A stretch of 64,000 nt of DNA. Source: Streptacidiphilus sp. P02-A3a. GTDB taxonomy: Bacteria > Actinomycetota > Actinomycetes > Streptomycetales > Streptomycetaceae. Positions 53,025 through 62,180 of this stretch are shown here, piece after piece. A program made the translations under genes and the position numbers. Every line of letters starts with the position of its first letter. Within the stretch, counting starts at the first letter, position 1. The stretch lies in assembly GCF_014084105.1 (NCBI RefSeq), contig NZ_CP048289.1, positions 2,179,922 to 2,243,921 of the forward strand. Reading direction: 5' to 3'. The notes under the pieces were generated by a model, which saw only the letters and a list, made by a program, of their open reading frames with translations, had not been told where the DNA came from and made no database searches.

Positions 53025-54149
53025 GTGGCGTCCCATCGCCGTCCCAAATCACCCAGCCGAGCCCGGGCCACCGTGCTGACCGCCGCCGCCGCCACCGCCG
53101 TGGCCGTCACCGCCAACGCGCAGGCCGCGCAGGCCGCCCCGCAGCCCACCACCGCCTCGCTGACCGCACAGGTGCGGACGCTGAACACGGCCGCCGACGC
53201 CGCCGTGCAGCGCTACGACCAGCAGCAGGAACAGCAGCAGCAGGAGCAGCAGCAGATCACCACGCTGCAGAACGAGATCGCCCGGCAGCAGGCCGCGGTG
53301 AACGCGCGGGAGGCGGCCCTCGGGGCCACCGCCGCCGCGCAGTACCGCGACGGCTCGATCGACCCGGCGGTGGCGCTGATGCTCTCGTCCAACCCCTCGA
53401 ACTTCCTGGACCAGGCGTCCGCCACCGCCCAGGTCGACAACAACCAGGCGCAGTCGCTCGGGGCGCTGCAGAGCGAGCAGACCACGCTGTCCAACGAGAA
53501 GGGCCTGGCCGAGTCCAAGTTGAAGGCGCTGGACGCGACCAGCAAGGAGTTGGCCGCCGCCAAGGCCGCCGCCCAGCAGAAGCTGGCCGCCGCGCAGGCC
53601 CGGCTGAACTCGTTCACCGCCGCCCAGCGGGCCGCGGTCCAGGCGGCGCTGAACGGCCCCAGCACCAGCGGCCACACCGGCGACAACACCGCCCCCCAGG
53701 CCGGTTCCGGCTCCAGCTCCGGCTCCGGTTCCAGCTCCAACGGCGGCTCCGGCTCCGGTTCCAGCGGCGCGACGAACCCGGGCCACGCCACCTCCGGGGA
53801 CTCGATCGAGGCGGCGGCCTTCGCCGCGGCGGAGAGCAGGATCGGCGACGCCTACGTCTGGGGCGACACCGGTCCCAGCACCTTCGACTGCTCCGGCCTG
53901 ATGATGTGGGCCTACGCGCAGGCGGGCATGAACATCGGCCGGACCACCTACGACCAGATCAACGTGGGTACCCCGGTCAGCAGCGTGTCCGACCTCCAGG
54001 TCGGTGACCTGGTCTTCTTCAACGGCAACACGCACGTCGGCATGTGGGCGGGCAACGGCATGATCCTGCACGCCCCGCACAGCGGCGCGGAGGTGCGCTT
54101 CGAGTCGATCGACACCGTCGGCACCATCTACGCGATGCGCCACCTCTAG
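53025..54149 (+). CDS. NlpC/P60 (C40) peptidoglycan endopeptidase, riboswitch-controlled
   Basis: 374 residues from GTG 53025 (GTGGCGTCCCATCG, AAGGAG nine bases before). Signal peptide about 1-38, then a coiled coil with a Gln-rich run at 66-77 (QQEQQQQEQQQ), then a Ser/Gly linker (about 225-255) and the C-terminal NlpC/P60 domain with Cys in STFDCSGLMMWAYAQAG, His in GNTHVGMWAGNG and His in ILHAPHSG. It is paralogous to the genes on both sides. The c-di-AMP riboswitch ties it to osmotic and wall stress signalling. It ends before a 14-15-bp hairpin terminator. Confidence 0.96.
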   Translation: MASHRRPKSPSRARATVLTAAAATAVAVTANAQAAQAAPQPTTASLTAQVRTLNTAADAAVQRYDQQQEQQQQEQQQITTLQNEIARQQAAVNAREAALGATAAAQYRDGSIDPAVALMLSSNPSNFLDQASATAQVDNNQAQSLGALQSEQTTLSNEKGLAESKLKALDATSKELAAAKAAAQQKLAAAQARLNSFTAAQRAAVQAALNGPSTSGHTGDNTAPQAGSGSSSGSGSSSNGGSGSGSSGATNPGHATSGDSIEAAAFAAAESRIGDAYVWGDTGPSTFDCSGLMMWAYAQAGMNIGRTTYDQINVGTPVSSVSDLQVGDLVFFNGNTHVGMWAGNGMILHAPHSGAEVRFESIDTVGTIYAMRHL

Positions 54150-54171
54150 CCGACGCCACCCGAACGGCGGT

Positions 54172-54203
54172 ACGGGCCCGACCCCCGCGGGGGTCGGGCC
54201 CGT
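54172..54203 (+). terminator. 14-15-bp hairpin terminator
   Basis: ACGGGCCCGACCCCC (54172-54186) pairs with 54189-54203; the loop is effectively CGCG. It lies 22 bases past the stop of the second hydrolase. Confidence 0.9.
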
Positions 54204-54468
54204 CGTCGTTTCCGGGTCGGCCCCGGCGCCTCGACCCGAGCTGGGGGCGGCTGACCCGGCGTCTGTTCGCCCTCCTGTGCGGAATGGGTGAATATTTTCG
54301 TGCTTGTGGTGGTTTGGACTCGCCGCTCCGGAATCGCTAACGTCTGGCTCCGGTCCTCCGCGCCGTCGACCGCCCTCCCCGGGCGGCACCGGAGGCCGCC
54401 AGGTCCGCGCGGACGCAGCCGGCGTCACGCCCACCGGATCCGGCATCGGACGAATGGAGTCCGCCCAC
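54204..54468 (+). promoter_or_regulatory. Leader and promoter region of the third NlpC/P60 gene
   Basis: The terminator is followed by an AT-richer patch (GGGTGAATATTTTCGTGCTTG, 54286-54306) and a GCTAAC box (54335-54340) that may mark the promoter. I find none of the ydaO blocks here, so this copy seems to lack the riboswitch. No gene seen. Confidence 0.4.
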
Positions 54469-55533
54469 GTGGCGTCCCACCGACGTGCCCGACCGCTGGG
54501 CCAGGGTTCGGCCGTGACCGTGCTCACCCGAACCGCCGCCTCGCTGGTGACGGTCACCGCCGCCGTCCTGTCCGGCGGCGGCAGCGCGCTCGCCGACCCG
54601 GCCACCCCGGCCACCCCCGGCGAGGTCCAGCAGCGGGTCGACGCCCTGTACGGGCAGGCCGAGGCCGCCGGGCAGCGCTACGACGGAGCGGTCGAGCAGC
54701 AGCACTCGCTGCAACGGGACATCTCGCTGCTCCAGCAGCGCATCGCCGCCGAGCAGCAGCGCGTGAACAACCTGGACCAGGGCATGGGCGCGCTGGCGGA
54801 GGCCCAGTACCGGCAGGGCGGCGGGATGGACCCGCTGGTGCAGCTGGTCTTCAGCGCCGACCCGCAGCGCTACCTGGAGCAGGCGACCACCATGGCCGAG
54901 GCCGACGGCGCGCTCGCCACCGTGCTCGGCTCGATCGAGGCCGACCAGCGGCAGCTGGCCCGGGACAAGGCCCGGACGGTCGCCCAACTCGCCCGGCTGG
55001 ACGCGGTCCGGCAGGTGGTCGCGGGCAGCAAGGCCGAGGTCCAGCACCGGATCGGCCGCGCCCAGGCGCTGCTGGCCGGCCTCTCCGGCACGCAGCGCGA
55101 CCAGCTGGCGCAGGCCGCGGACAGCGCCGCCTCGCTGGCGGCGCAGGCCGCCGCCGCCGTGCTGCCGCCCGACCAGGGGCCCGCCGACAGCCGCGCCGCC
55201 GCCGCGCTCGACGCCGCCCGGAGCATGCTCGGCCGCCCCTACGTCTACGGCGCCGCCGGACCCTCCGCCTTCGACTGCTCCGGGCTGATGTACTGGTCCT
55301 GGCGGCACGCCGGGGTGGTGCTGCCGCGCACCTCGCAGGGGCAGGCGTTCGCCGGGCAGCGGATCCCGCTGAGCGAGGCCCGGCCCGGGGATCTTGTGAT
55401 CTACTACGGCGATATGCACCACGTCGGCATGTACGCAGGCAACGGGATGGTCATCCACGCCCCCTACCCGGGCGCGCGGGTGCGCTACGAACGCGCCACC
55501 GACATGCCGGTCGTCGAAGTGGTCCGGGTCTGA
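54469..55533 (+). CDS. NlpC/P60 (C40) peptidoglycan endopeptidase, third of three
   Basis: 354 residues. GTG 54469 is chosen over ATG 54454 because the protein then begins VASHRR like its paralogues, and GGAG lies eight bases upstream. Signal peptide about 1-38 (ending SALADP), coiled coil about 45-200, then the NlpC/P60 domain with Cys in SAFDCSGLMYWSWRHAG, His in MHHVGMYAGNG and His in VIHAPYPG. Unlike the second copy it has no Ser/Gly linker. The stop overlaps the next ATG (TGATG), so it is translated together with the gluzincin-like lipoprotein. Confidence 0.95.
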   Translation: MASHRRARPLGQGSAVTVLTRTAASLVTVTAAVLSGGGSALADPATPATPGEVQQRVDALYGQAEAAGQRYDGAVEQQHSLQRDISLLQQRIAAEQQRVNNLDQGMGALAEAQYRQGGGMDPLVQLVFSADPQRYLEQATTMAEADGALATVLGSIEADQRQLARDKARTVAQLARLDAVRQVVAGSKAEVQHRIGRAQALLAGLSGTQRDQLAQAADSAASLAAQAAAAVLPPDQGPADSRAAAALDAARSMLGRPYVYGAAGPSAFDCSGLMYWSWRHAGVVLPRTSQGQAFAGQRIPLSEARPGDLVIYYGDMHHVGMYAGNGMVIHAPYPGARVRYERATDMPVVEVVRV

Positions 55534-56786
55534 TGCCGATAGCCAGGCGGCGCCTGCTGGCGGCGGGCGCGGGCCTGCTGCTCGGCGCCGCCGGGTGCGC
55601 CGTCGGCGGCTCCGGCCACGGGGCCGACACCGCCGCCGACACCGCCGCCGTGCAGGCGGTGCTGGACCGGCGGGCGGCGGCGGTGCTGCACCGGGACCGG
55701 GCCGCGCTGCGAGCCACCGTGCTGCCGGGCGAGACCGGGCTGAGCGCCCGCCAGGCCGCCTGGCTGGGCAACCTGGCGCGGCTGCCGCTGGCCTCCTGGG
55801 AGTACCGGCTGCTGTCGACCAACGCCTACCCGCTCCCGGCGGAGCTGACCGGAGGCGGCGCGCGGCGACTCGCCACCAGCGTCCAACTGGCCTACCGGCT
55901 GGCCGGGTTCGACAGCGAACCGGTCACCGCGACCGAGTACCTGACCTTCGCCGACAGCGGCGGCGACTGGTACCTGGCGTCCGACACCGACCGTCCCGGC
56001 GGCGACACCGAACTGTGGGACCTGGGCCCGGTCACCGCCGTGACCGGCCGCTACTCGCTGGTCCTGGGCCTGGGCACGCGGGCCGCGCTGGAGCCCTTCG
56101 GGCAGCTGGCGGACCGCGCCGTCCCGGCGGTCAGCGCGGTCTGGGGCGACGGCTGGGGGCAGCGGACGGTACTGCTGGTGCCCTCGACCACCGACCAGTT
56201 CGCCGCGCTGCTGGGAACGGACCCGGCGGGGTTCGGCTCGATCGCCGCCGTCACCTCCGGCGAACTGGGCGCGGCCGAGGCCCGGCGGACCGAGCGGATC
56301 ACCGTCAACCCGCCGGTCTGGGCCGAGCTCAGCGGCTTCGGACGGCAGGTGGTGACCACCCACGAGACCACGCACGTGGCCACCCGGGCCGTCACCGACA
56401 GCTGGACCCCGCGCTGGCTCGCCGAGGGCGCCGCCAACTGGACCGGCTACCTGAACAGCGGACGCACCCCCGCGCAGATCTGCCCGGAGCTGGCGGCGGA
56501 CGTCGCCGCCGGGCGGATCCCCGACCGGCTGCCCGCCGACAGCGCCTTCGACGGCTCCGCGCCGGACCTGGCACAGACCTACGAGCAGGCCTGGTTCGGC
56601 TGCCGCAGCATCGTGCTCCGGCACGGCCAGGCCGCGCTGGTCGCGTTCTACCGGGCCGTCGCCGCGACCGGCGGCGCGGGCGGGCAGCGGGCCGCGGTGG
56701 ACACCGCGCTGCGCCGCACCACCGGCACCGGGCTGACCGCCTTCACCGCGCAGTGGCGAGCCGATCTGCTCGCGGCGCTGCGCTGA
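55533..56786 (+). CDS. Lipoprotein with gluzincin-type HExxH motif
   Basis: 417 residues. A twin-arginine-like or Sec signal (PIARRRLLAAGAGLLLGAAGC) ends with lipid cysteine C22. The second half contains H277-E278-T-T-H281 (TTHETTHVATR) and, 17 residues later, E298 (WLAEGAANW), the zinc-binding layout of gluzincin (peptidase MA) metalloproteases. The first half (35-165) resembles a small NTF2-like or lipoprotein domain. It overlaps the hydrolase upstream by one base. It may process wall proteins or a hydrolase on the outer membrane face, which is inferred from context. Its end overlaps the convergent GT87 gene by 44 bases. Confidence 0.85.
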   Translation: MPIARRRLLAAGAGLLLGAAGCAVGGSGHGADTAADTAAVQAVLDRRAAAVLHRDRAALRATVLPGETGLSARQAAWLGNLARLPLASWEYRLLSTNAYPLPAELTGGGARRLATSVQLAYRLAGFDSEPVTATEYLTFADSGGDWYLASDTDRPGGDTELWDLGPVTAVTGRYSLVLGLGTRAALEPFGQLADRAVPAVSAVWGDGWGQRTVLLVPSTTDQFAALLGTDPAGFGSIAAVTSGELGAAEARRTERITVNPPVWAELSGFGRQVVTTHETTHVATRAVTDSWTPRWLAEGAANWTGYLNSGRTPAQICPELAADVAAGRIPDRLPADSAFDGSAPDLAQTYEQAWFGCRSIVLRHGQAALVAFYRAVAATGGAGGQRAAVDTALRRTTGTGLTAFTAQWRADLLAALR

Positions 56787-57896
56787 CCGGCGTCCGCACC
56801 GGTCCGGCGGTCTCCCGCCACAGCCTGCGGCAGGACAGCAGCGCCGCCGCCAGTAGCAGCAGGTTGCGGACCACCAGCGCGACGCTGCCCAGCGGCCGGA
56901 ACGCCATCACGTCCGCGAACAGCAGCGGGAACTCCAGGAAGGTGAACGGACAGGCGGCCAGCAGCAGCCAGGCCACCGGCCGCTGGGTGGTCCGCCCCGA
57001 CGTCAGGCAGACCGCCGCCAGGCCGACCAGCCACACCAGGTACTGCGGGCTGATCACCCGGCTGGTCACCACGAACAGCAGCAGCGCGGTCAGCGCCGCG
57101 TCCAGCGGGGTGGCCTCGGTCCACCGGCGGGCCCGGGCCCGCCACAGCAGCAGCCAGCCGAACGCGCCCGCGGACAGCCCCACCATCAGCCCGCCGACCA
57201 GCGCCACCCCGCCGCCGAGCAGCTCCACCGAGCCGTAGTTCATCGCCGCGTGCCCGTGCCAGCCGAGCAGCCGGGCCGCCTCGAACGGCAGCGCGCCGAC
57301 CGACTCCACCTCGACCCCACGGCTCTCCTGGAAGCCGAGGAAGGAGAACGCGCCGTTCATGGTGACCGCGAAGACGAAGCCCAGGGCCAGCGCCGACCCG
57401 GCCACCGCCAGTACCGCGTCCCTGGTCCGGCGGCCCCGGGGGCGCCCAGCACGGTCAGCGCCGGCCACACCTTCAGCATCGCGCCGACCCCCGCCAGCAC
57501 CCCGCCCAGCACCGGACGCCGCGCCGCCGCCAGCAGCCCGGCCACCGCCACCACGGTCACCACCAGGTCGAACCGGCAGAACACGGTCGGCCCCAGCAGC
57601 GGCACCGCCAGGACCCACAGCCACACCCCGGCCCGGCTGCCGCCGCGCCGCCAGGCCCGCAGCAGCAGCGCCGTCGCCAGCGCGTCGCAGGCCGCCACCA
57701 TGACCAGGAAGCCGGTGAAGTACGACCAGGGCAGCCAGCCGGGCAGCAGCATCACCAGCGCCGCCAGCGGCGGGTACTGCCAGGTCATGTCGTCCAGCGG
57801 GAAGGTCCCGGTGGCCAGCACCTGGGACCAGCCCTGGTAGATCACCTTGACGTCGGTGGTCAGCGCGAGCCCGCCCAGCGGCACCAGGTCCAGCAC
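56743..57896 (-). pseudogene. GT87/DUF2029 mannosyltransferase gene with a frameshift
   Basis: The two halves of a polytopic alpha-mannosyltransferase of the GT87 (DUF2029) family lie in different frames. The N-half (57896 down to about 57440) has KVIYQGWSQVLATGTFPLDDMTWQYPPLAALVMLLP, VFCRFDLVVTVVAVAGLLAA and LKVWPALTVLGAP. The C-half (about 57440 to 56743) has NYGSVELLGG and VVTSRVISPQYLVWLVGL. Adding one base in the run CCCCGGGGG (57434-57442) joins them. In addition, the first membrane helix (ARRLWAPSLVWAGTRCLLLL) lies upstream of the first usable GTG, with no ATG/GTG/TTG before it. It is either a decaying gene or a sequencing error. It would use polyprenyl-phosphate-mannose for envelope glycolipids. 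Confidence 0.75.
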
Positions 57897-58119
57897 CGTC
57901 AGCAGCAGCAGGCACCGGGTCCCGGCCCAGACCAGCGACGGCGCCCACAGCCGCCGCGCGCCCCCGGACGGGGGGCGGAACTCGGAACTGATCTCGGTGC
58001 CGATGAGGGTCCTCGCCGGATGTCAGGGAGACGGGCTTCGCCGCACCGCGGCCGTGCTGCCCTATCGTACGGACCACGAACCGCCGCACCGTGGACCTCG
58101 AAGGGCAAGCCGCCAGCAC

Positions 58120-59250
58120 ATGGACAAGACGCTCATCGTCACCAACGACTTCCCGCCCCGCCCCGGCGGCATCCAGACCTTCGTGCACAACATGGCGGTG
58201 CGGATGCCCGGCGGGCTGATCACGGTGTACGCGTCCACCTGGCGGGACGGCGCGGAGGCGGCCCGCTTCGACGCGGAGCAGCCGTTCCAGGTGATCCGCG
58301 ACCGCGGCACGATGCTGCTGCCCACCCCCCGGGTGACCCGGCGCGCCGCGGAGATCCTGCGCGCCGAGGGCTGCGGCTCGGTGTGGTTCGGCGCGGCGGC
58401 CCCGCTGGGGCTGATGGCCCCGGCGCTGCGCCGGGCCGGGGCCGGGCGGCTGCTGGGGATGACGCACGGTCACGAGGCCGCCTGGGCGCAGCTCCCGGGC
58501 TCCCGGCAGCTGCTGCGCCGGATCGGCGCGGGCACCGACACCCTCACCTACCTGGGCGAGTACACCCGCTCCCGGATCGCCGCGGCGGTCGGCCCGCGGG
58601 CCGCCGCCCGGATGCGGCAGGTCCCGCCGGGGGTGGACGAGAAGACCTTCCACCCGGACTCCGGCGGCGCCGAGCTGCGGGCCGGGCTGGGCCTGGCCGA
58701 CCGTCCGGTGGTGGTCTGCGTGTCCCGGCTGGTGCCGCGCAAGGGGCAGGACACGCTGATCCGGGCGCTGCCCGGGGTGCTCGCGGCGGTCCCGGACGCG
58801 GTGCTGCTGATCGTCGGCGACGGCCCCTACCGGGCCGACCTGGAGCGGCTGGCGGCGGAGACCGGGGTGGCCGGCTCGGTCCGCTTCACCGGCGCGGTGC
58901 CCTGGTCCGAGCTGCCCGCGCACTACGGCGCGGGCGACGTCTACGCCATGCCCTGCCGTACCCGGCGCGGCGGCCTGGACGTGGAGGGCCTGGGCATCGT
59001 CTACCTGGAGGCGTCGGCGACCGGCCTGCCGGTGGTCGCCGGGGACTCCGGCGGCGCGCCGGACGCGGTACTGGAGGGGGAGACCGGCTACGTGGTCCCC
59101 GGACGGGACCTGCGGGCCCTGACCGACCGGCTGGTGGAACTGCTGCTGGACCCGGCGCTGCGCGCCCGCCTGGGCGCGCGCGGCCGGGACTGGGTGGAGC
59201 GGAACTGGCGCTGGGACCTGCTGGCCCAGCGACTGGCCGAGCTGCTCTAG
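58120..59250 (+). CDS. pimB: GT4 mannosyltransferase, PimB'-like
   Basis: 376 residues from ATG 58120 (AAGGG upstream). GT-B fold: N-terminal TNDFPPRPGGIQTFVHNMA, nucleotide-sugar site with R203 and K208 (VSRLVPRKGQDTLIRAL), and acidic motif GLDVEGLGIVYLEASATGLPVVAGDSGG with E289 and E297. This is the pattern of PimB', the GDP-mannose-dependent alpha-(1-6) mannosyltransferase that makes phosphatidylinositol dimannoside. It is divergent from the GT87 gene, which would act later on the same glycolipids. Confidence 0.93.
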   Translation: MDKTLIVTNDFPPRPGGIQTFVHNMAVRMPGGLITVYASTWRDGAEAARFDAEQPFQVIRDRGTMLLPTPRVTRRAAEILRAEGCGSVWFGAAAPLGLMAPALRRAGAGRLLGMTHGHEAAWAQLPGSRQLLRRIGAGTDTLTYLGEYTRSRIAAAVGPRAAARMRQVPPGVDEKTFHPDSGGAELRAGLGLADRPVVVCVSRLVPRKGQDTLIRALPGVLAAVPDAVLLIVGDGPYRADLERLAAETGVAGSVRFTGAVPWSELPAHYGAGDVYAMPCRTRRGGLDVEGLGIVYLEASATGLPVVAGDSGGAPDAVLEGETGYVVPGRDLRALTDRLVELLLDPALRARLGARGRDWVERNWRWDLLAQRLAELL

Positions 59251-59281
59251 GGCCTGCCGGACAGACCCCGGCGGCCGGACG

Positions 59282-61075
59282 TCAGCGCGCGTACAGCGCC
59301 TCGACGTCGGCGTCGTAGTCCTTCAGCACCAGTGACCGCTTGAGCTTCAGCGAGGGGGTGAGGTGTCCGGAGTCCTCGGACAGCACGGTGTCCAGGATCC
59401 GGAACTTCTTCACCGCCTCCGCGTGCGACACCGCCGCGTTGCCGTCGTCGATCGCCGACTGGACGGCCGCGAGCAGCTCCGGGTCGGCCATCAGGTCGGC
59501 CACGGTCGCCCCGGCGGGCTTGCCGTTGAGCTTCTTCCAGGTCGGGAAGAACTCCGGGTCGATGGTGACCAGGCAGGCGATGAACGGCCTGCGGTCGCCG
59601 ACCACCATGCACTCGCCGATCAGCGGGTACGCCCGGATCCGGTCCTCGATCACGGCCGGGGCGACGTTCTTGCCGCCCGCGGTGACGATGATCTCCTTCT
59701 TCCGGCCGGTGATGGTCAGGTAGCCCGAGTCGTCCAGGGAGCCGACGTCGCCGGTGGCGAACCAGCCGTCCAGCAGCGCCTCGGCGGTGGCCGCCGGGTT
59801 GTCCCAGTAGCCGGTGAACACCTGCGGGCCCTTCAGCAGCACCTCGCCGTCCTCGGCGATGCGGACCGCCGAGGACGGCAGCGGCTGGCCGACGCTGCCG
59901 ATGCGCGGCGCGTCGTACGGGTTGAAGGCGGTGGCCGCGCAGGTCTCGGTCAGGCCGTAGCCCTCCAGCACGGTGAAGCCGACACCGCGGAAGAAGTGCC
60001 CGAGCCGCTCGCCCAGCGGCGCGCCGCCGGAGATGGCGTGGGTGGCCCGGCCGCCCAGCGCCGCCCGCAGCTTGCTGTAGACCAGCACGTCGAACAGCTT
60101 GTGCTGGAGCTTCAGGCCGAGCGGGATCCGCCCGGTGTCCTGGGCCCGGCTGTAGCCGATGGCCACCTCGGCGGCCCGGTCGAAGATCTTGCCCTTGCCC
60201 TCCGCCTGGGCCTTGGCCCGGGCCGAGTTGTAGACCTTCTCGAAGACCCGGGGCACGCCCAGGATCAGCGTCGGCTGGAAGTTCGCCAGCTCCGCGACCA
60301 CGTCCTTGATGTCGGGCAGGTGCCCGATCCGGACCGGCGCCATCACCGCCGCGATCTCCGCGATCCGGCCCAGCACGTGCGCCTGCGGCAGGAACAGCAG
60401 CACCGAGGCGTCCCCGCTGCGGAACAGCGGGCGCATCCGGGCGGTGATGTTGCCCAGCTCGGACATGAAGTTGGAGTGGGTCAGCTGACAGCCCTTGGGG
60501 CGGCCGGTGGTGCCCGAGGTGTAGACGATGGTGGCGATGGTGTCCGGGCCCAGGGCGGCCCGGCGGCGCTCGATCTCGGCGTCCTCCACCTGCGCGCCCA
60601 GCCGGTCGAGCTCGGCCAGCGCCCCGCCGTCGATCTGCCACACCTCGCGCAGCGCGGGCAGCCGGTCGCGGACCGAGGCGACCAGCGCCTCGTGCCGGGG
60701 CAGCTCGGTCACGCAGACCACCGCGCCGGAGTTGCCCAGGATCCACTCCACCTGCTCGGCGGAGGAGGTCTCGTACACCGGGACGGTGATCGCGCCCGCG
60801 CACCAGATGGCGAAGTCCAGCAGCGTCCACTCGTAGCGGGTGCGGGACATCAGCGCGACCCGGTCGCCGGGGCCGACCCCGGCCGCGATCAGGCCCTTGG
60901 CGGCGGACCGGACCGAGGCCAGGAACTCGGCGGCGGTGAAGTCCTTCCAGCTACCGTCGATCTTGCCGCTGACCAGCGGCAGGTCGGGGTGCCGCTCGGC
61001 GTTGCGGTGGATCAGATCGGTGAGGTCGGCTCCGCTCGGCACCTCGTACAGGGCCGGAAGGCTGAACTCGCGCAC
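59282..61075 (-). CDS. Long-chain fatty acid-CoA ligase (FadD15-like)
   Basis: 597 residues from GTG 61075 (CGAGGAG nine bases before). AMP-forming adenylating enzyme: P-loop-like YTSGTTGRPKG at 185-195, VLEGYGLTETCAA, DGWFATGDVG, and the C-terminal hinge ITGRKKEIIVTAGGKNVAP with the catalytic lysine later (LTPSLKLKRS). It activates fatty acids to acyl-CoA. The pattern LYEVPSGADLTDLIHRNAERHPD is that of the FadD15/AMP-binding family next to PimB' in actinobacteria. It converges on the pimB gene with 31 bases between. Confidence 0.94.
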   Translation of the reverse strand: MREFSLPALYEVPSGADLTDLIHRNAERHPDLPLVSGKIDGSWKDFTAAEFLASVRSAAKGLIAAGVGPGDRVALMSRTRYEWTLLDFAIWCAGAITVPVYETSSAEQVEWILGNSGAVVCVTELPRHEALVASVRDRLPALREVWQIDGGALAELDRLGAQVEDAEIERRRAALGPDTIATIVYTSGTTGRPKGCQLTHSNFMSELGNITARMRPLFRSGDASVLLFLPQAHVLGRIAEIAAVMAPVRIGHLPDIKDVVAELANFQPTLILGVPRVFEKVYNSARAKAQAEGKGKIFDRAAEVAIGYSRAQDTGRIPLGLKLQHKLFDVLVYSKLRAALGGRATHAISGGAPLGERLGHFFRGVGFTVLEGYGLTETCAATAFNPYDAPRIGSVGQPLPSSAVRIAEDGEVLLKGPQVFTGYWDNPAATAEALLDGWFATGDVGSLDDSGYLTITGRKKEIIVTAGGKNVAPAVIEDRIRAYPLIGECMVVGDRRPFIACLVTIDPEFFPTWKKLNGKPAGATVADLMADPELLAAVQSAIDDGNAAVSHAEAVKKFRILDTVLSEDSGHLTPSLKLKRSLVLKDYDADVEALYAR

Positions 61076-61345
61076 GGCTGCTCCTCGATCTGCGACGCTG
61101 CGGACGCCAGGACGTTACTGCCGGGTAGGGATCCGCGGAAAGAGGCCCAGGCGAATGTGTTCCCAGTGTCACATCCACGTGAGCGGTCGGATTCCGGTTT
61201 CCGCCGAGTTCCGACGACAAAGACCGGATACCTTTCGCGTCCCGCACCGGGTCGGGGTGCCACGTCGGAACCCTGACGCCGGAACCCTACGGCAGCGCGT
61301 GGGCGGGCTGACGGCGTGGTCGGCCCGGGTTCTAGGGTGGTCCCC

Positions 61346-62113
61346 ATGAGGGTGCATGTGGTCAGCGACGTACACGGCAACACCGAGGCGCTGGCGCGGG
61401 CCGGGGACGGGGCCGACGCCCTGCTGTGCCTGGGCGACCTGGTGCTCTTCCTGGACTACGCGGACCACTCCCGCGGGATCTTCCCCGACCTGTTCGGGGA
61501 GGCGAACGCCGACCGGATCGTGGCGCTGCGCACCGCCCGCCGGTTCCGCGAGGCGCGGGAGTTCGGCGGCGCGCTCTGGGACGGCCTCCCGGTCAGCCGG
61601 GAGGAGGCGATCGAGGGCGCCGTGCGCCGCCAGTACGCCGAGATGTTCGCGGCCTTCCCCACCCCCACCTACGCCACCTACGGCAACGTGGACCTGCCCC
61701 GGCTGTGGCCGGAGTTCGCCCGCGAGGGGGTGACCGTGCTGGACGGCCAGGTGGTGGAGATCGGCGGACGCAGCTTCGGCTTCGTCGGCGGCGGGCTGCC
61801 CTCGCCCATGCGCACCCCCTACGAGGTGGACGAGGAGGCCTACGCCGCCAAGATCGCCGCCGTGGGCGCGGTGGACGTGCTCTGCTGCCACATCCCGCCC
61901 GCCGTGCCCGACCTCACCTACGACACCGTGGCCCGCCGGTTCGAGCGCGGCAGCGAGGCGGTGCTCGACTCCATCCACCGCAACCGGCCGGGCCTGGTGC
62001 TGTTCGGACACGTGCACCAGCCGCTCGCCCGGCGGATGCGGATCGGCCGCAGCGAGTGCGTCAACGTAGGACACTTCCGCTCGACCGGACGGCCATGGGT
62101 GCTGGAGTGGTGA
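61346..62113 (+). CDS. Metallophosphoesterase, calcineurin-like
   Basis: 255 residues from ATG 61346. The dimetal-site motifs are complete: DVHGN at 8-12, GDLVLF, GNVD, the CCHIPP histidine, and GHVH near the end. Substrate unknown; members include phosphodiesterases and protein phosphatases. It precedes the SRPBCC gene by 67 bases on the same strand. The 270 bases between it and the acyl-CoA ligase start hold nothing that I can name beyond both promoters. Confidence 0.93.
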   Translation: MRVHVVSDVHGNTEALARAGDGADALLCLGDLVLFLDYADHSRGIFPDLFGEANADRIVALRTARRFREAREFGGALWDGLPVSREEAIEGAVRRQYAEMFAAFPTPTYATYGNVDLPRLWPEFAREGVTVLDGQVVEIGGRSFGFVGGGLPSPMRTPYEVDEEAYAAKIAAVGAVDVLCCHIPPAVPDLTYDTVARRFERGSEAVLDSIHRNRPGLVLFGHVHQPLARRMRIGRSECVNVGHFRSTGRPWVLEW

Positions 62114-62180
62114 CGCGATAACCTTCCAGGGTCAAGCGAGCCATGACGAGAAAGCCATGACGAGACGCGGAGGCCATCCG

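Noticed and set aside
57434-57442. Programmed -1 frameshift in the GT87 gene
   Set aside because: CCCCGGGGG is not a typical X XXY YYZ slippery site in the needed phase, and no downstream stimulatory element is evident; indel or sequencing error is simpler.
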